A stretch of 64,000 nt of DNA from Lysinibacillus fusiformis (GTDB taxonomy: Bacteria; Bacillota; Bacilli; Bacillales_A; Planococcaceae), in NCBI RefSeq assembly GCF_002845985.1, contig NZ_PDFK01000001.1, positions 1,116,001-1,180,000 of the forward strand, written 5' to 3'. Numbering within the stretch: the first letter of the stretch is position 1; each line of letters begins with the position of its first letter. Made by a program: the position numbers and the translations under genes. Shown here piece after piece: positions 8,660 through 17,100 of the stretch. The notes below the pieces were generated by a model. It saw only the letters and a list, made by a program, of their open reading frames with translations, was not told the origin of the DNA and made no database searches.

Positions 8660-8669
8660 TCCTTGGCAA

Positions 8670-10337
8670 TTATACAATTTCAGAAAAATATTGTACGGTT
8701 TTCATTTGTGCACCTATTTGTCGCAATGACCACGTTTGCTCTAAATAGATATCCGCTAGCTTTTCGTACTTCCCGCCAAATTTTAGTGCCCATTCCACCG
8801 CTACAACACTTTCATAAAGATGGGCCATCTTTTTCGCTATATCTTTGGCTTCAAAAGTTTTAGTTGCTTCATCTAAAGCGCTAAAAATTTGTAATGTAGC
8901 CGCAAGATTTACCAACTGCTCTTCCACAATTTGCACTAGTGGACTATCCGCTAGCTTCTCTAGCCTTGTCTCCATTTCACGGACAAACAGTTCATGTGCA
9001 TGGAATTTATCCACTAAACGAATAAGTTCTAAAGCCAAAATATTTGCCGTTCCCTCCCATACCGTCAATACTTGTGCATCCCTTAGTAAGCGTGGTGTTA
9101 CAAAGTCTTCAATATAGCCATTACCACCATGTAATTCAATCGCTTCACTAGCATAATGAACGGCTTGCTCTGCCGTTTCCTTTTTCATAATGGCAATATA
9201 TAAACGATTCATAATGAGATCTTGTTGTGTTCCCTGCCCACTTGTCACTTTATCGTATAATTGAATAAGATCAAATACTGTCGCTACTTCCACATGCAGC
9301 TTAGCAGCAAACTTCCCTAATGTATCCTGGATCATTGGGTATTGTGTTAAGGGCTTGCCAAATGCATATCGATTGGTCACATAATGCTTTGCCTCTAAAA
9401 AGCCTCGACGCATAATACCAATCGATGCGACTGCATTACAAATTCTTGAAAGATTTAGTGCTTCTAGCATGTAATAAATCCCTTTATTTTGTTCCCCTAC
9501 AATATAAGCAAGGGCACCATCAAACTCTACCTCGCCCGATGGGACTGCTCGAACGCCTAATTTATCTTTCAATCGACGAATACGAAGATGATTAGCCGTA
9601 CCATCTTCATTATTCCATGGAACTGCAAATAACGTTAACCCTTTAGAGCCTGCTTGTGCGCCTTCTAAACGTGCCAACACCATTGCTACGCCACACATAC
9701 CTGCATTGGATGCGAAGTATTTTTCTCCATAGAGACGGTACTCATTGCCTACTTTTCTGGCCTCCACAACATTCGCCCCAACGTCTGACCCTCCTTGACG
9801 TTCTGTTAAAAATGTTGCTCCTTCGTATAGCTCCGTCTCTCCTGTTGCACAAACATGTGGCAAGAAACGCTGCTTTACATCCTCATCAGCATAATGATCT
9901 AATAGATAAGCCGTAGCCATCGTCAAAGTCACGGGACAATAAAAACCGGGCTCTGCATGAGATAGTAAATAACCTTGTGCAAAGCTATAGACATAATTCC
10001 CTTTGTGACCTAACTGTGGAATTTCTTTGTACACGTAGCCAACAATTCCCGTATTATATGTCTCTTCAATTGTTTTTTTGTAACCGTCATTCACCCAAAC
10101 CTCTGATACCTCTTCTCCATAAGCATTATACCGTTCAAGGCGGGGCTCTCCCTGCCGATCAGTATGTTTTGCCCTTACGTCAATATCACCTGCACATAAC
10201 TCACCGAAATCTGTCAGTTCTCTGTGTGCATAAGACAAAAACTCTTTATCTAACATCATTTCTAACACTTTTTGAAGCGTTTCTTCCTCTGTAAAAAAGT
10301 TTGTTGCACGCATTTCTTCCTGCTGTAAAACCTTCAT
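8670..10337 (-). CDS. acyl-CoA dehydrogenase, AidB-like subfamily
   Basis: 555 residues, longer than the ~380-residue classical acyl-CoA dehydrogenases and closer to the AidB-like branch. Recognisable are TFLTERQGGSDVGAN (FAD/substrate region near 175), RICNAVASIGIMRRGFLEA, the dehydrogenase helix RYAFGKPLTQYPMIQ, ELHGGNGYIEDF and VWEGTANILALELIR. It likely oxidises an acyl-CoA thioester using FAD; chain length and branching are unknown. The start has GAGGTGA six bases before the ATG. It is co-transcribed with an acyl-CoA synthetase and a MerR regulator, consistent with degradation of an unusual or branched acid. An alkylation-response role is known for E. coli AidB but is not suggested by this context. 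Confidence 0.88.
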   Translation of the reverse strand: MKVLQQEEMRATNFFTEEETLQKVLEMMLDKEFLSYAHRELTDFGELCAGDIDVRAKHTDRQGEPRLERYNAYGEEVSEVWVNDGYKKTIEETYNTGIVGYVYKEIPQLGHKGNYVYSFAQGYLLSHAEPGFYCPVTLTMATAYLLDHYADEDVKQRFLPHVCATGETELYEGATFLTERQGGSDVGANVVEARKVGNEYRLYGEKYFASNAGMCGVAMVLARLEGAQAGSKGLTLFAVPWNNEDGTANHLRIRRLKDKLGVRAVPSGEVEFDGALAYIVGEQNKGIYYMLEALNLSRICNAVASIGIMRRGFLEAKHYVTNRYAFGKPLTQYPMIQDTLGKFAAKLHVEVATVFDLIQLYDKVTSGQGTQQDLIMNRLYIAIMKKETAEQAVHYASEAIELHGGNGYIEDFVTPRLLRDAQVLTVWEGTANILALELIRLVDKFHAHELFVREMETRLEKLADSPLVQIVEEQLVNLAATLQIFSALDEATKTFEAKDIAKKMAHLYESVVAVEWALKFGGKYEKLADIYLEQTWSLRQIGAQMKTVQYFSEIV

Positions 10338-10338
10338 G

Positions 10339-11844
10339 CTATCTCACCTCTTGTCCTTTCAAGGATTGTTTTAAAATTTTGCCTGAAGCATTGCGTGGTA
10401 GCGCTTCCACTTTTTCGAAAATACGTGGTAGTTTATACTTCGCAAGCCGTTCCTCTAAATAAGCTTTCAATGCATCCTCATCTATGTCTTGTTTCGTAGC
10501 ATATACAGCCTTCACGGTTTCCCCCCATTGCGGATGTGGTATACCAATGACAGCAACTTCAAATATCCCTTCAAAGCTTAATAGGCAATCTTCAATTTCC
10601 TTCGGATAAATATTGACACCACCTGAAATAATGACATCTTTTTTGCGATCCACAATCCAAATAAAGCCGTCCTCATCCATCCGAGCCAGATCTCCTGTTT
10701 TTAACCACCCATCAATGTAAGCAGCCTTGGTTGCTATTTCATCCTTGAAGTAGCCAAGCATATTACCCTCACCAAATAAGACAATTTCTCCTACTTCGCC
10801 CACATTTACATCTTCTCCATTGTCATTGACAATACGAAGCTCTGTGCCAAGTGGCGCCCGTTGGCCAATACTCCCAGCCTTCGTTTCATGCTCCTTGCCA
10901 AATAACAGTGAGCCACTCGGACCCGCCTCTGTTAATCCATAAACACAGGTTAAATTAGTTGTTCGGAATGCCTGTTGAATGAAGCGAACCTCATTTTGAG
11001 ATAATGGTGCTCCACCATATACCCACCACTTCATGGAAGACAAATCAGCCGTTTGTAGCCTTGGCATCTGAGCCGTTAATAAATAAGCAACAGGCGCTCC
11101 AAAGAAATGCGTCGTTTTTTCCTGCTCAATGGCATCGATAAAAAGGTCTGGTGTAAAGGTTGGTGTTAATACGCTTGTTGACCCTACAAATACGCCCGCC
11201 ATTAAAAATAAATGCAATGGTGCTGAATGAGTTAATGGCATCATGAGCAATATACGGCTTTCAGGTTTCACTTCCATTTCAACAGCAATCATTTGTGCCA
11301 CTGTTAAAATATTACGGTAGCTAAATAACACACCCTTTGGTTTTCCTGTCGTACCAGATGTATACAAAATAGTCGAAGGGTCATCTTCTTGTAGTTGGCA
11401 ATCAATTGTTTGTGTGCTCGCATTTTGAAGCATTGTTTCGTAATGCTGCCAACCTGCTTTTTCTTGGCCGGTTTTAATTTTTAATGGTACAGCAGCTAGT
11501 TGTTCAACTGCGGCAAAAATCGCCTCATGAACAACAATCGCCTTCGCTTCGGCATGCTGTGCCACATACTCTACTTCCTGCAATGTAAATTTCGCATTGA
11601 CTGGAACAACGATTGCCCCGATACGCTGAATAGCAAAATAGCTTACAACAAACTCTAAAACGTTCGGCATAAAGATTAAAACCTTATCATCCTGACTTAC
11701 TCCTTGCTCTAGCAAAGCATGACTAAAACGTGTTACTTGTTCATCTAAATCACGATAGGTCACTCTTCTGCCATGACAAATAATGGCTTCATTTTTTGGA
11801 TACTTACGGGCATTTCGTGCTAACAAACTGGAACTATTCATCAT
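10339..11844 (-). CDS. acyl-CoA synthetase (AMP-forming fatty-acid--CoA ligase)
   Basis: 501 residues of the ANL superfamily. AMP-binding motif A3 is ILYTSGTTGKPKGV (near 170); A5 is CVYGLTEAGP; A7/A8 is WLKTGDLARMDEDGFIWIVDRKKDVIISGG, split over the hinge; the C-terminal catalytic lysine is in LPRNASGKILKQ. It would activate a free carboxylic acid to acyl-CoA with ATP. The ATG lies inside the last codons of the merR gene (11-base overlap) and the stop is two bases before the dehydrogenase start region, so the three genes form one tight operon. The acid cannot be assigned from sequence. Confidence 0.9.
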   Translation of the reverse strand: MMNSSSLLARNARKYPKNEAIICHGRRVTYRDLDEQVTRFSHALLEQGVSQDDKVLIFMPNVLEFVVSYFAIQRIGAIVVPVNAKFTLQEVEYVAQHAEAKAIVVHEAIFAAVEQLAAVPLKIKTGQEKAGWQHYETMLQNASTQTIDCQLQEDDPSTILYTSGTTGKPKGVLFSYRNILTVAQMIAVEMEVKPESRILLMMPLTHSAPLHLFLMAGVFVGSTSVLTPTFTPDLFIDAIEQEKTTHFFGAPVAYLLTAQMPRLQTADLSSMKWWVYGGAPLSQNEVRFIQQAFRTTNLTCVYGLTEAGPSGSLLFGKEHETKAGSIGQRAPLGTELRIVNDNGEDVNVGEVGEIVLFGEGNMLGYFKDEIATKAAYIDGWLKTGDLARMDEDGFIWIVDRKKDVIISGGVNIYPKEIEDCLLSFEGIFEVAVIGIPHPQWGETVKAVYATKQDIDEDALKAYLEERLAKYKLPRIFEKVEALPRNASGKILKQSLKGQEVR

Positions 11845-12223
11845 GCATCTCTCCCTTTAAAGTAGCTAATTTTTCACTAAACATGCCTTGCATTTGCTGT
11901 AATTCCTGTTTCATTTGCGTCAGCTCAGCAATTTTACTCTCAATCTCTTGAATTTTTTGTTCTCCATACTCTACTGTTCGCTCTAATTGCTGAATACCTG
12001 AGCGATCAAAATCAAAAAGTAAAACCATCTCTTTGATTTCCTCTAGTGAGAACCCGTAACGCTTGCCTCTGAAAATAAGCTTGAGCTTCGCCAATTCTTT
12101 TTTTGAAAAGGTTCGTTGATTGGTAGATGAGCGATCGGGACGAAGAAGACCAAGTTCTTCATAATAACGAATTGTGCGAGTAGACACATTGAATTCCTTT
12201 GCTACCTCCTGAATCGTCTTCAA
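11834..12223 (-). CDS. MerR-family transcriptional regulator of the acyl-CoA operon
   Basis: 129 residues from a TTG start at 12223; AAAGGGGAG lies about 7 bases before it, whereas the in-frame ATG at 12229 abuts that site. Residues 1-70 are a MerR winged helix (IQEVAKEFNVSTRTIRYYEELGLLRP, then GFSLEEIKEMVLLFDFDR). Residues 75-125 form a coiled-coil dimerisation helix (QLERTVEYGEQKIQEIESKIAELT). No metal-binding cysteine cluster is seen, so it is not a metal sensor. It is the first gene of the operon and probably autoregulates through the palindrome at 12261-12276. LiuR-type MerR regulators of branched-chain and fatty acid degradation are the closest known analogue by context. Confidence 0.85.
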   Translation of the reverse strand: MKTIQEVAKEFNVSTRTIRYYEELGLLRPDRSSTNQRTFSKKELAKLKLIFRGKRYGFSLEEIKEMVLLFDFDRSGIQQLERTVEYGEQKIQEIESKIAELTQMKQELQQMQGMFSEKLATLKGEMHDE

Positions 12224-12251
12224 AACCATCTCCCCTTTCCTTATTGTCAAC

Positions 12252-12276
12252 AGTATATCATTGACGTTGACGTAAA
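12252..12276 (-). promoter_or_regulatory. promoter with MerR-type palindromic operator
   Basis: TTGACGT-TG-ACGTAAA (12261-12276) is a 16-bp inverted repeat with one mismatch, and TATACT (minus strand, 12252-12257) is a good -10 box directly after it. A TTGAAG further upstream gives a 19-base spacer. An operator inside a long -35/-10 spacer is the hallmark of MerR control. Confidence 0.6.
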
Positions 12277-12435
12277 CTTCAACAAAATTTTCGAAATTAA
12301 CAGAAAAATTAAGTTTGAAACAGCTAATTTTTAGTGCTATCCGTTCCTTATGCCTTTTTATCTTTCACATTTACTGTTTTATCAACCACTTTTAGAATGT
12401 TATCGTCCATTTTTGGCCTTCTAGCCACTAAAAAA

Positions 12436-12460
12436 CCCCTAACATTCATCATGTTAGGGG
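12436..12460 (-). terminator. terminator after argS
   Basis: CCCCTAACAT and ATGTTAGGGG form a perfect 10-bp stem with a 5-base loop, followed by TTTTTTAG on the minus strand, 12 bases after the argS stop. Confidence 0.9.
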
Positions 12461-12471
12461 CTTAAAAAGTA

Positions 12472-14142
12472 TTACATTTTTTCTGGTGCAGATACGCCGA
12501 TTAAACGTAGTGCATTAGCAATTGTTGTGCGTACAGCTGTGATTAATGCTAAACGAGCCTCTGTTAACTCCTTGTTGGAAGCATCCAATACTTTTTCTGC
12601 ATTGTAAAAGCTATGGAATGTTGCTGCTGTCTCTTGAATATAGTTAGCGATTCGGTGTGGTGTACGGTGTTTCGCCGCTTCTGCCACCACTCTCGGGAAA
12701 TCGCCAATCTTTTTCAGTAAATCAATTTCTTTTTCTGCTGTTAACAGATTAAGATGATCTGTTGCTACAGCAAATCCTTGCTCATTTGCTGAGCGTAAAA
12801 TAGATGAAATACGAGCATGTGCATATTGTGCATAGTACACTGGGTTTTCATTGGATTGTGATACAGCAAGATCAAGGTCAAAGTCCATATGAGAATCGCC
12901 TGCAGTTTTCACGAAGAAGTATCGTACTGCATCAAGGCCAACCTCTTCTACAAGCTCACGCATTGTTACCGCGTTCCCTGTCCGTTTAGACATTTTGAAT
13001 TTTTCACCGTTTTTATAAAGCTGAACCATTTGAATAACTTCTACTTCTAATGTATCACGATCATAGCCAAGGGCCTGAATAGCTGCTTTCATACGTGGAA
13101 TATAACCGTGGTGGTCAGCTCCCCAAATATTGATTAATTTATCGAAACCACGGACAATTTTGTCTTCGTGGTAAGCAATATCTGGCGTTAAGTATGTGAA
13201 CGAACCATCATTTTTAATTAACACACGGTCTTTATCATCACCAAATGTTGTAGAGCGGAACCAAGTAGCACCATCTTCTTCAAAGACATGACCATTTGCT
13301 TTTAATTTATCTAACGCTACTTCGATTTTACCGTTTTCATATAGAGACGTTTCAGAATACCAGACATTAAAGTTCACGCGGAAGTTTGCTAAGTCTGTTT
13401 TTAATTTATCTAATTCTAAGGCTAAACCGTGTTGACGGAAGAATGCAAAACGTTCATCCTCTGATTTTGCTAAAATAGCTTCACCATGCTCCTCCGCTAA
13501 TTTACCCGCAATATCAATAATATCTTGCCCATGATAGCCGTCTTCTGGCATCTCCGCTTCCATACCTAGTGCTTGTTTATAGCGTGCTTCTAATGAGTAA
13601 GCTAGGTTATTAATTTGATTGCCCGCATCATTAATATAATATTCACGAGAGACGCTGTAACCAGCCATATCTAATACATTACATAATGAATCTCCAACAG
13701 AAGCTCCACGTGCATGTCCTAGATGAAGGTCCCCTGTAGGGTTTGCTGAAACAAACTCCACTTGAATCTTTTCCCCAGCACCAGCATTTGAACGGCCGTA
13801 GTCAGTACCTTGTTCAAGAGCCTGTGTAATTACCCCAGTTAGGAAATCTTTACGTACTGTGATATTCATGAAGCCAGGACCAGCAATGTCGATCTTTTCA
13901 ATATCTGTACCTGCTGTATCAAGATTTTCTAAAATAGCTTCCGCAATAGCACGAGGTGGTTTTTTAGCCAATTTCGTTAATTGCATTGCAATGTTTGTTG
14001 CATAGTCCCCATTCGCTTTATCCTTTGGTGATTCCAAGTGAATCGATAATTCTGTACCAGCCTCAACTAAGCCTGCTTTTTCAACAGCCTGAGCTATTGC
14101 TGCTTTTATAGCCTGTTGTACTTGTTCTACTGCGTTCATCAT
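12472..14142 (-). CDS. argS: arginyl-tRNA synthetase
   Basis: 556 residues, normal for bacterial class I ArgRS. The ArgRS N-terminal additional domain is residues ~1-110. The HIGH motif appears as [12 protein letters not shown] (near 139). [12 protein letters not shown] is the KMSK loop. The C-terminal anticodon-binding domain includes [13 protein letters not shown] and ends [13 protein letters not shown]. The enzyme charges tRNA-Arg with arginine in the cytoplasm. Its ATG overlaps the stop of the DUF1934 gene by four bases, and the ywiB-argS order is shared with B. subtilis. A strong terminator follows. Confidence 0.97.
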   Translation of the reverse strand: MMNAVEQVQQAIKAAIAQAVEKAGLVEAGTELSIHLESPKDKANGDYATNIAMQLTKLAKKPPRAIAEAILENLDTAGTDIEKIDIAGPGFMNITVRKDFLTGVITQALEQGTDYGRSNAGAGEKIQVEFVSANPTGDLHLGHARGASVGDSLCNVLDMAGYSVSREYYINDAGNQINNLAYSLEARYKQALGMEAEMPEDGYHGQDIIDIAGKLAEEHGEAILAKSEDERFAFFRQHGLALELDKLKTDLANFRVNFNVWYSETSLYENGKIEVALDKLKANGHVFEEDGATWFRSTTFGDDKDRVLIKNDGSFTYLTPDIAYHEDKIVRGFDKLINIWGADHHGYIPRMKAAIQALGYDRDTLEVEVIQMVQLYKNGEKFKMSKRTGNAVTMRELVEEVGLDAVRYFFVKTAGDSHMDFDLDLAVSQSNENPVYYAQYAHARISSILRSANEQGFAVATDHLNLLTAEKEIDLLKKIGDFPRVVAEAAKHRTPHRIANYIQETAATFHSFYNAEKVLDASNKELTEARLALITAVRTTIANALRLIGVSAPEKM

Positions 14143-14570
14143 TGTACCTCCGTAAATGTAATATCTAATGTATAGTTGCCAACGGATTGCCCACCCATTA
14201 GTAAATCGTACTGTACATGGAAATCTCCGCTTAATGCCTGTTTCGTAAAGGTCATTTTTTTCGTGTCAATAATGAGTGGCATGGAACCAAACTCACTCTC
14301 ATAATGCCCTTTTTGTTGCTCAATTATGTTAAGTGGTAAGCGCATATTGACCGAGCCAGCACGCATAATCAGCGCTTTCTCATGTCCTAATTTCATTGTT
14401 GTGCGGATAGTTTTATCCTCCTGCACCTCATCATATTTCAAATATAAGCTTCCTGCTTTTTCAAGTAGCTGCCCTTTGAGCCACATTTCATAACTTTCGG
14501 ACTCTCCATCACTTGGACGAATTGTAGAAATGAGCTTAATGTTCACTTGCGATCTTATTTCGTTCGCCAT
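14139..14570 (-). CDS. DUF1934 family protein (YwiB-like)
   Basis: 143 residues, the usual size for the YwiB/DUF1934 family, a small calycin-like beta-barrel of unknown function. The sequence is beta-rich with no signal peptide or membrane segment; [12 protein letters not shown] at the N-terminus and [22 protein letters not shown] near the C-terminus are family-like. It precedes argS with a 4-base overlap, as in B. subtilis. The function is unknown; genomic coupling to argS is the only clue. Confidence 0.85.
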   Translation of the reverse strand: MANEIRSQVNIKLISTIRPSDGESESYEMWLKGQLLEKAGSLYLKYDEVQEDKTIRTTMKLGHEKALIMRAGSVNMRLPLNIIEQQKGHYESEFGSMPLIIDTKKMTFTKQALSGDFHVQYDLLMGGQSVGNYTLDITFTEVQ

Positions 14571-14690
14571 AATGGACGCTCCCTTTTAGTCTTTTACTAT
14601 AACCTTTTTATTATAGGATGAATACTCCTGTTTTTTCAAGATAGAAGTCATGTAAAGCATCTCACAAATATAGATGGAGAATAAATAAAA

Positions 14691-14723
14691 ACTCCTCTCT
14701 TTACATAATCGAAAGAGAGAAGT
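14691..14723 (-). terminator. terminator after yidC
   Basis: ACTTCTCTCTTT and AAAGAGAGGAGT form a 12-bp stem (one G-U) with a 9-base loop, followed by TTTTATTT on the minus strand. Confidence 0.9.
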
Positions 14724-14729
14724 TTCATT

Positions 14730-15362
14730 TTATCTATACCATTTTTTAATGATTAATTGTTGAACTATTAATAATATAGCACTAACTGTCCAATAGATAG
14801 GGATAATCGCTGGATTGAACAAACTAAAAATGAGGATCATGATTGGATTAATGAACACCATAATCTTCATATTAAGTGGTTGGCTTTTCTCTAAGGAGAA
14901 AACACTTTGCATCAAATAAATCAAACAAGCAATGATCGAAATGCCAATATCTATCGTACCTAAATTCATCCATAGGAAATTTTCACTTGCGATGACGGTA
15001 TCTAACTTAATCGCGTAATACAGTGAAAATAATACAGGCAATTGAACAATAATAGGTAAACAGCCTAATAAAGAACTTTTCAATGAATCTGACGTTAATG
15101 CTTGCATTTTTTGTTGTACTATTATTTTTTCAGATTCATTTTGACTGTTCTTATATTTAGTGGTAAGCGCATCTAGTTCAGGCTTAATGGCTGACATTAG
15201 TTCTTTCGAGCGCTTTTGATGTTTTGCAGATTGAATAAATAGCGGCATTAGAATTAATCTTACTGCAATCGTAATGCCAATGACACTCACTGCATAGCTA
15301 CCTGTAAATGAATGGATGAAATGAATGAAGTAAATAATCGGTTGTGCTAAAAAGGTTAACAA
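14730..15362 (-). CDS. yidC: YidC/Oxa1 membrane insertase, short form without lipobox
   Basis: 210 residues, against ~260-275 for B. subtilis SpoIIIJ and YqjG. There are five hydrophobic helices. The conserved helix-1 arginine that lies in the hydrophilic groove is in AVRLILMPLFIQ (near residue 35), followed by the cytoplasmic coiled-coil hairpin (KHQKRSKELMSAIKPELDAL). LLGCLPIIVQLPVLFSLYYAI and the closing NPAIIPIYWTVSAILLIVQQ match the family. Unlike SpoIIIJ there is no signal peptide or lipobox cysteine: helix 1 begins almost at the N-terminus. The start is TTG at 15362, 7 bases after AGGAGG, and that Shine-Dalgarno is buried in a hairpin (15371-15403). The gene follows a MifM-like ORF. 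It probably inserts membrane proteins as an auxiliary, inducible insertase. Confidence 0.9.
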   Translation of the reverse strand: MLTFLAQPIIYFIHFIHSFTGSYAVSVIGITIAVRLILMPLFIQSAKHQKRSKELMSAIKPELDALTTKYKNSQNESEKIIVQQKMQALTSDSLKSSLLGCLPIIVQLPVLFSLYYAIKLDTVIASENFLWMNLGTIDIGISIIACLIYLMQSVFSLEKSQPLNMKIMVFINPIMILIFSLFNPAIIPIYWTVSAILLIVQQLIIKKWYR

Positions 15363-15370
15363 TGATATTC

Positions 15371-15403
15371 CTCCTAGTTTAAAAGTTTACATGAAACTAG
15401 GAG
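15371..15403 (-). promoter_or_regulatory. hairpin sequestering the yidC Shine-Dalgarno
   Basis: In minus-strand RNA, CTCCTAGTTT (15403-15394, inside the last codons of the upstream ORF) pairs perfectly over 10 bp with AAACTAGGAG (15380-15371), with a 13-base loop. The yidC SD AGGAGG (15375-15370) lies almost entirely in the 3' arm. No U-run follows, so it is a translational switch rather than a terminator. Confidence 0.85.
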
Positions 15404-15662
15404 ATACACTTTCTTCCTCACTGTTTTCCGACGTCCTAATACATAGAACAAACCACGTTAGCATAGGTGGAGTCCAAGTATTCGTGATATTATAGTCAAC
15501 TTCAAACGCTTCGTCCTTTACTTCTTGAATTGTTATTTTATTAACCAGATACAGATGCAAATGAACACTTAGCACAGTTAAAACCAAAGAAGCTAATAGC
15601 CAAAAGTATTCCATTGTACTGACAATAATGAATAAATCATTGATGAGAAGTGACCAAATCAT
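15387..15662 (-). CDS. MifM-like membrane arrest peptide (upstream regulator of yidC)
   Basis: 91 residues from ATG 15662, which is preceded by GGAAGGAGG. One long hydrophobic stretch spans residues ~6-40 (starts MIWSLLINDLFIIVS), then a polar region (~43-65), then the C-terminal segment LTWFVLCIRTSENSEEESV ending SPSFM. B. subtilis MifM, recalled from the literature, is a ~95-residue single-span protein encoded just before yidC2. Its arrest region TTWIRKVFRMNSPVNDEEDAG stalls the ribosome at the acidic run unless it is pulled by membrane insertion. Here TW, an Arg six residues later, and an acidic triplet fall at nearly the same spacing, and an IND tripeptide sits at the start of the membrane span in both. 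The SD-masking hairpin begins about 10 bases after the acidic codons. A generic small membrane protein remains possible if the similarity is chance. Confidence 0.75.
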   Translation of the reverse strand: MIWSLLINDLFIIVSTMEYFWLLASLVLTVLSVHLHLYLVNKITIQEVKDEAFEVDYNITNTWTPPMLTWFVLCIRTSENSEEESVSPSFM

Positions 15663-15683
15663 AATACTCCTCCTTCCTATCAC

Positions 15684-15857
15684 TAATTAAATTAAAGAAC
15701 CATACATTCTACTGACCAATAGATGACAGTTGTTTCATCAATTTTTCTCTCTTCTATAAAATAGAAACTATTACTTAACTTATCTACGCAACTACGTAAA
15801 ATAAGTTTCAAATTTATGACGTATAGCTATTCTTCATTTCAATAGAAAATACAAAAT
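15684..15857. other. intergenic leader region before the MifM-like gene
   Basis: AT-rich region that should hold the promoter of the MifM-like/yidC pair. I see no convincing -35/-10 pair. An imperfect inverted repeat (ACTTATCTACGC ... ACGTAAAATAAGT, 15777-15805) is present. Confidence 0.4.
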
Positions 15858-15880
15858 GGGGCAAGCCTATAGCTAACCCC
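15858..15880 (-). terminator. terminator after speB
   Basis: GGGGTTAGC and GGCTTGCCCC-type arms pair over about 9 bp with one mismatch around a 5-base loop, followed by ATTTTGTATTTT on the minus strand, 30 bases after the speB stop. Confidence 0.7.
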
Positions 15881-15909
15881 ATCCAATCAATCTGTTTTCA
15901 ATGCCTTAC

Positions 15910-16782
15910 TTATTTTACCCAGCCTAAAATCATTTCTCGTAATAATTTAGAAGCTGTGTTTGCCGTCATTTCTGATGAATCATAGATAGGTGCGACTTCT
16001 ACTAGATCAAAGCCTACAACATTTACACCACTAGCTGCTATCGCGTGGATGGAAGCTAGTAATTCTTTTGATGTAATACCTCCACAATCTACTGTACCAG
16101 TGCCTGGAGCGTGTGCTGGATCTAAAACGTCAATATCAATCGTTACATACACATTGCGCCCAGCTAATGTTGGTAAAACCTCTTTTAACGGCTCAAGCAC
16201 TTCAAATTTTGAAATGTGCATGCCGTTTTCCTTTGCCCATTCAAATTCTTCTTTCATGCCTGAACGAATGCCGAAAGAATAAACATTTTTCGGTCCAATA
16301 TGTTCCGCAATCTTACGAATTGGTGTTGAGTGAGAAAGTGGTTCTCCCTCATATTCCACACGTAAATCGGTATGTGCATCAAAATGAATGATGGCAAGAT
16401 CATCATATTTAGCAGAGACAGCCTTCATAACTGGCCAAGACACTAAATGCTCCCCACCCATACCGACAGGAATCTTGCCATCTGCTAATAATGTTTCAAT
16501 AAATTTTTCGATTTCATCTAATGAGCGCTGTGCATTCCCGAAAGGTAGTGGAATATCACCAGCATCAAAGTACTTTACTTCCTCAAGCTCGCGATCTAGA
16601 TATGGGCTATACTCTTCAAGACCGATCGATACCTCACGGATACGCTGTGGACCGAAACGTGATCCTGGACGGTAACTTACTGTCCAGTCCATTGGCATGC
16701 CATAAATAACGGCTTGTGCATCCTCATAGGTAGGATGACTTTTTATAAAAACATTTCCTGAATAAGCTTCATCAAATCTCAT
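15910..16782 (-). CDS. speB: agmatinase
   Basis: 290 residues of the ureohydrolase fold. The binuclear Mn ligands are visible in GMGGEHLVSWP, IIHFDAHTDLR and YVTIDIDVLDPAHAPGTGT, with the C-terminal GFDLVEVAPIYD segment. The enzyme hydrolyses agmatine to putrescine and urea. In B. subtilis speE (spermidine synthase) lies just upstream of speB and next to pbpG; here speB is directly next to the divergent pbpG with no speE between them. Arginase is less likely given the length, motif details and position. Confidence 0.93.
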   Translation of the reverse strand: MRFDEAYSGNVFIKSHPTYEDAQAVIYGMPMDWTVSYRPGSRFGPQRIREVSIGLEEYSPYLDRELEEVKYFDAGDIPLPFGNAQRSLDEIEKFIETLLADGKIPVGMGGEHLVSWPVMKAVSAKYDDLAIIHFDAHTDLRVEYEGEPLSHSTPIRKIAEHIGPKNVYSFGIRSGMKEEFEWAKENGMHISKFEVLEPLKEVLPTLAGRNVYVTIDIDVLDPAHAPGTGTVDCGGITSKELLASIHAIAASGVNVVGFDLVEVAPIYDSSEMTANTASKLLREMILGWVK

Positions 16783-17029
16783 TGCTTGCCCTCCATATCA
16801 TTAACAAATTGTATTGATTATCAATTCTCTTCAACTTCTTCTATTATGGCTTACAGGATTGTAATGAAACCTGTATCCTTTCGTCCTCGTATACATTATT
16901 GGAACATCTAGCAAATTTCGATTAAAATCTACAAGGTGTGATTTTTCTGTCGAATGCTCGCATTTCAAGTAGTACAAAAAAAGTATAGATGTTTTTGAAT
17001 AAAGTGCAATAGTTTTTAGTTAGAATTTC

Positions 17030-17059
17030 GATTAAAGATGAGTGTTCAAACACATACTA
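17030..17059 (+). promoter_or_regulatory. candidate forespore (sigma-G/F type) promoter of pbpG
   Basis: GATTA, 18 bases, then CATACTA. The -10-like part fits CATAHTA and the -35-like part misses GMATA by one base. B. subtilis pbpG is, from memory, a forespore gene. It ends 41 bases before the ATG. Confidence 0.4.
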
Positions 17060-17100
17060 AAGCTAAAATTAGAAGTTGTAAGAAAACGAGGTGAAGTCGG

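Noticed and set aside
12348-12410. 20-codon minus-strand frame (starts MDDNILKVVDK) after the argS terminator
   Set aside because: Too short, modest SD, and no supporting context; possibly a remnant.
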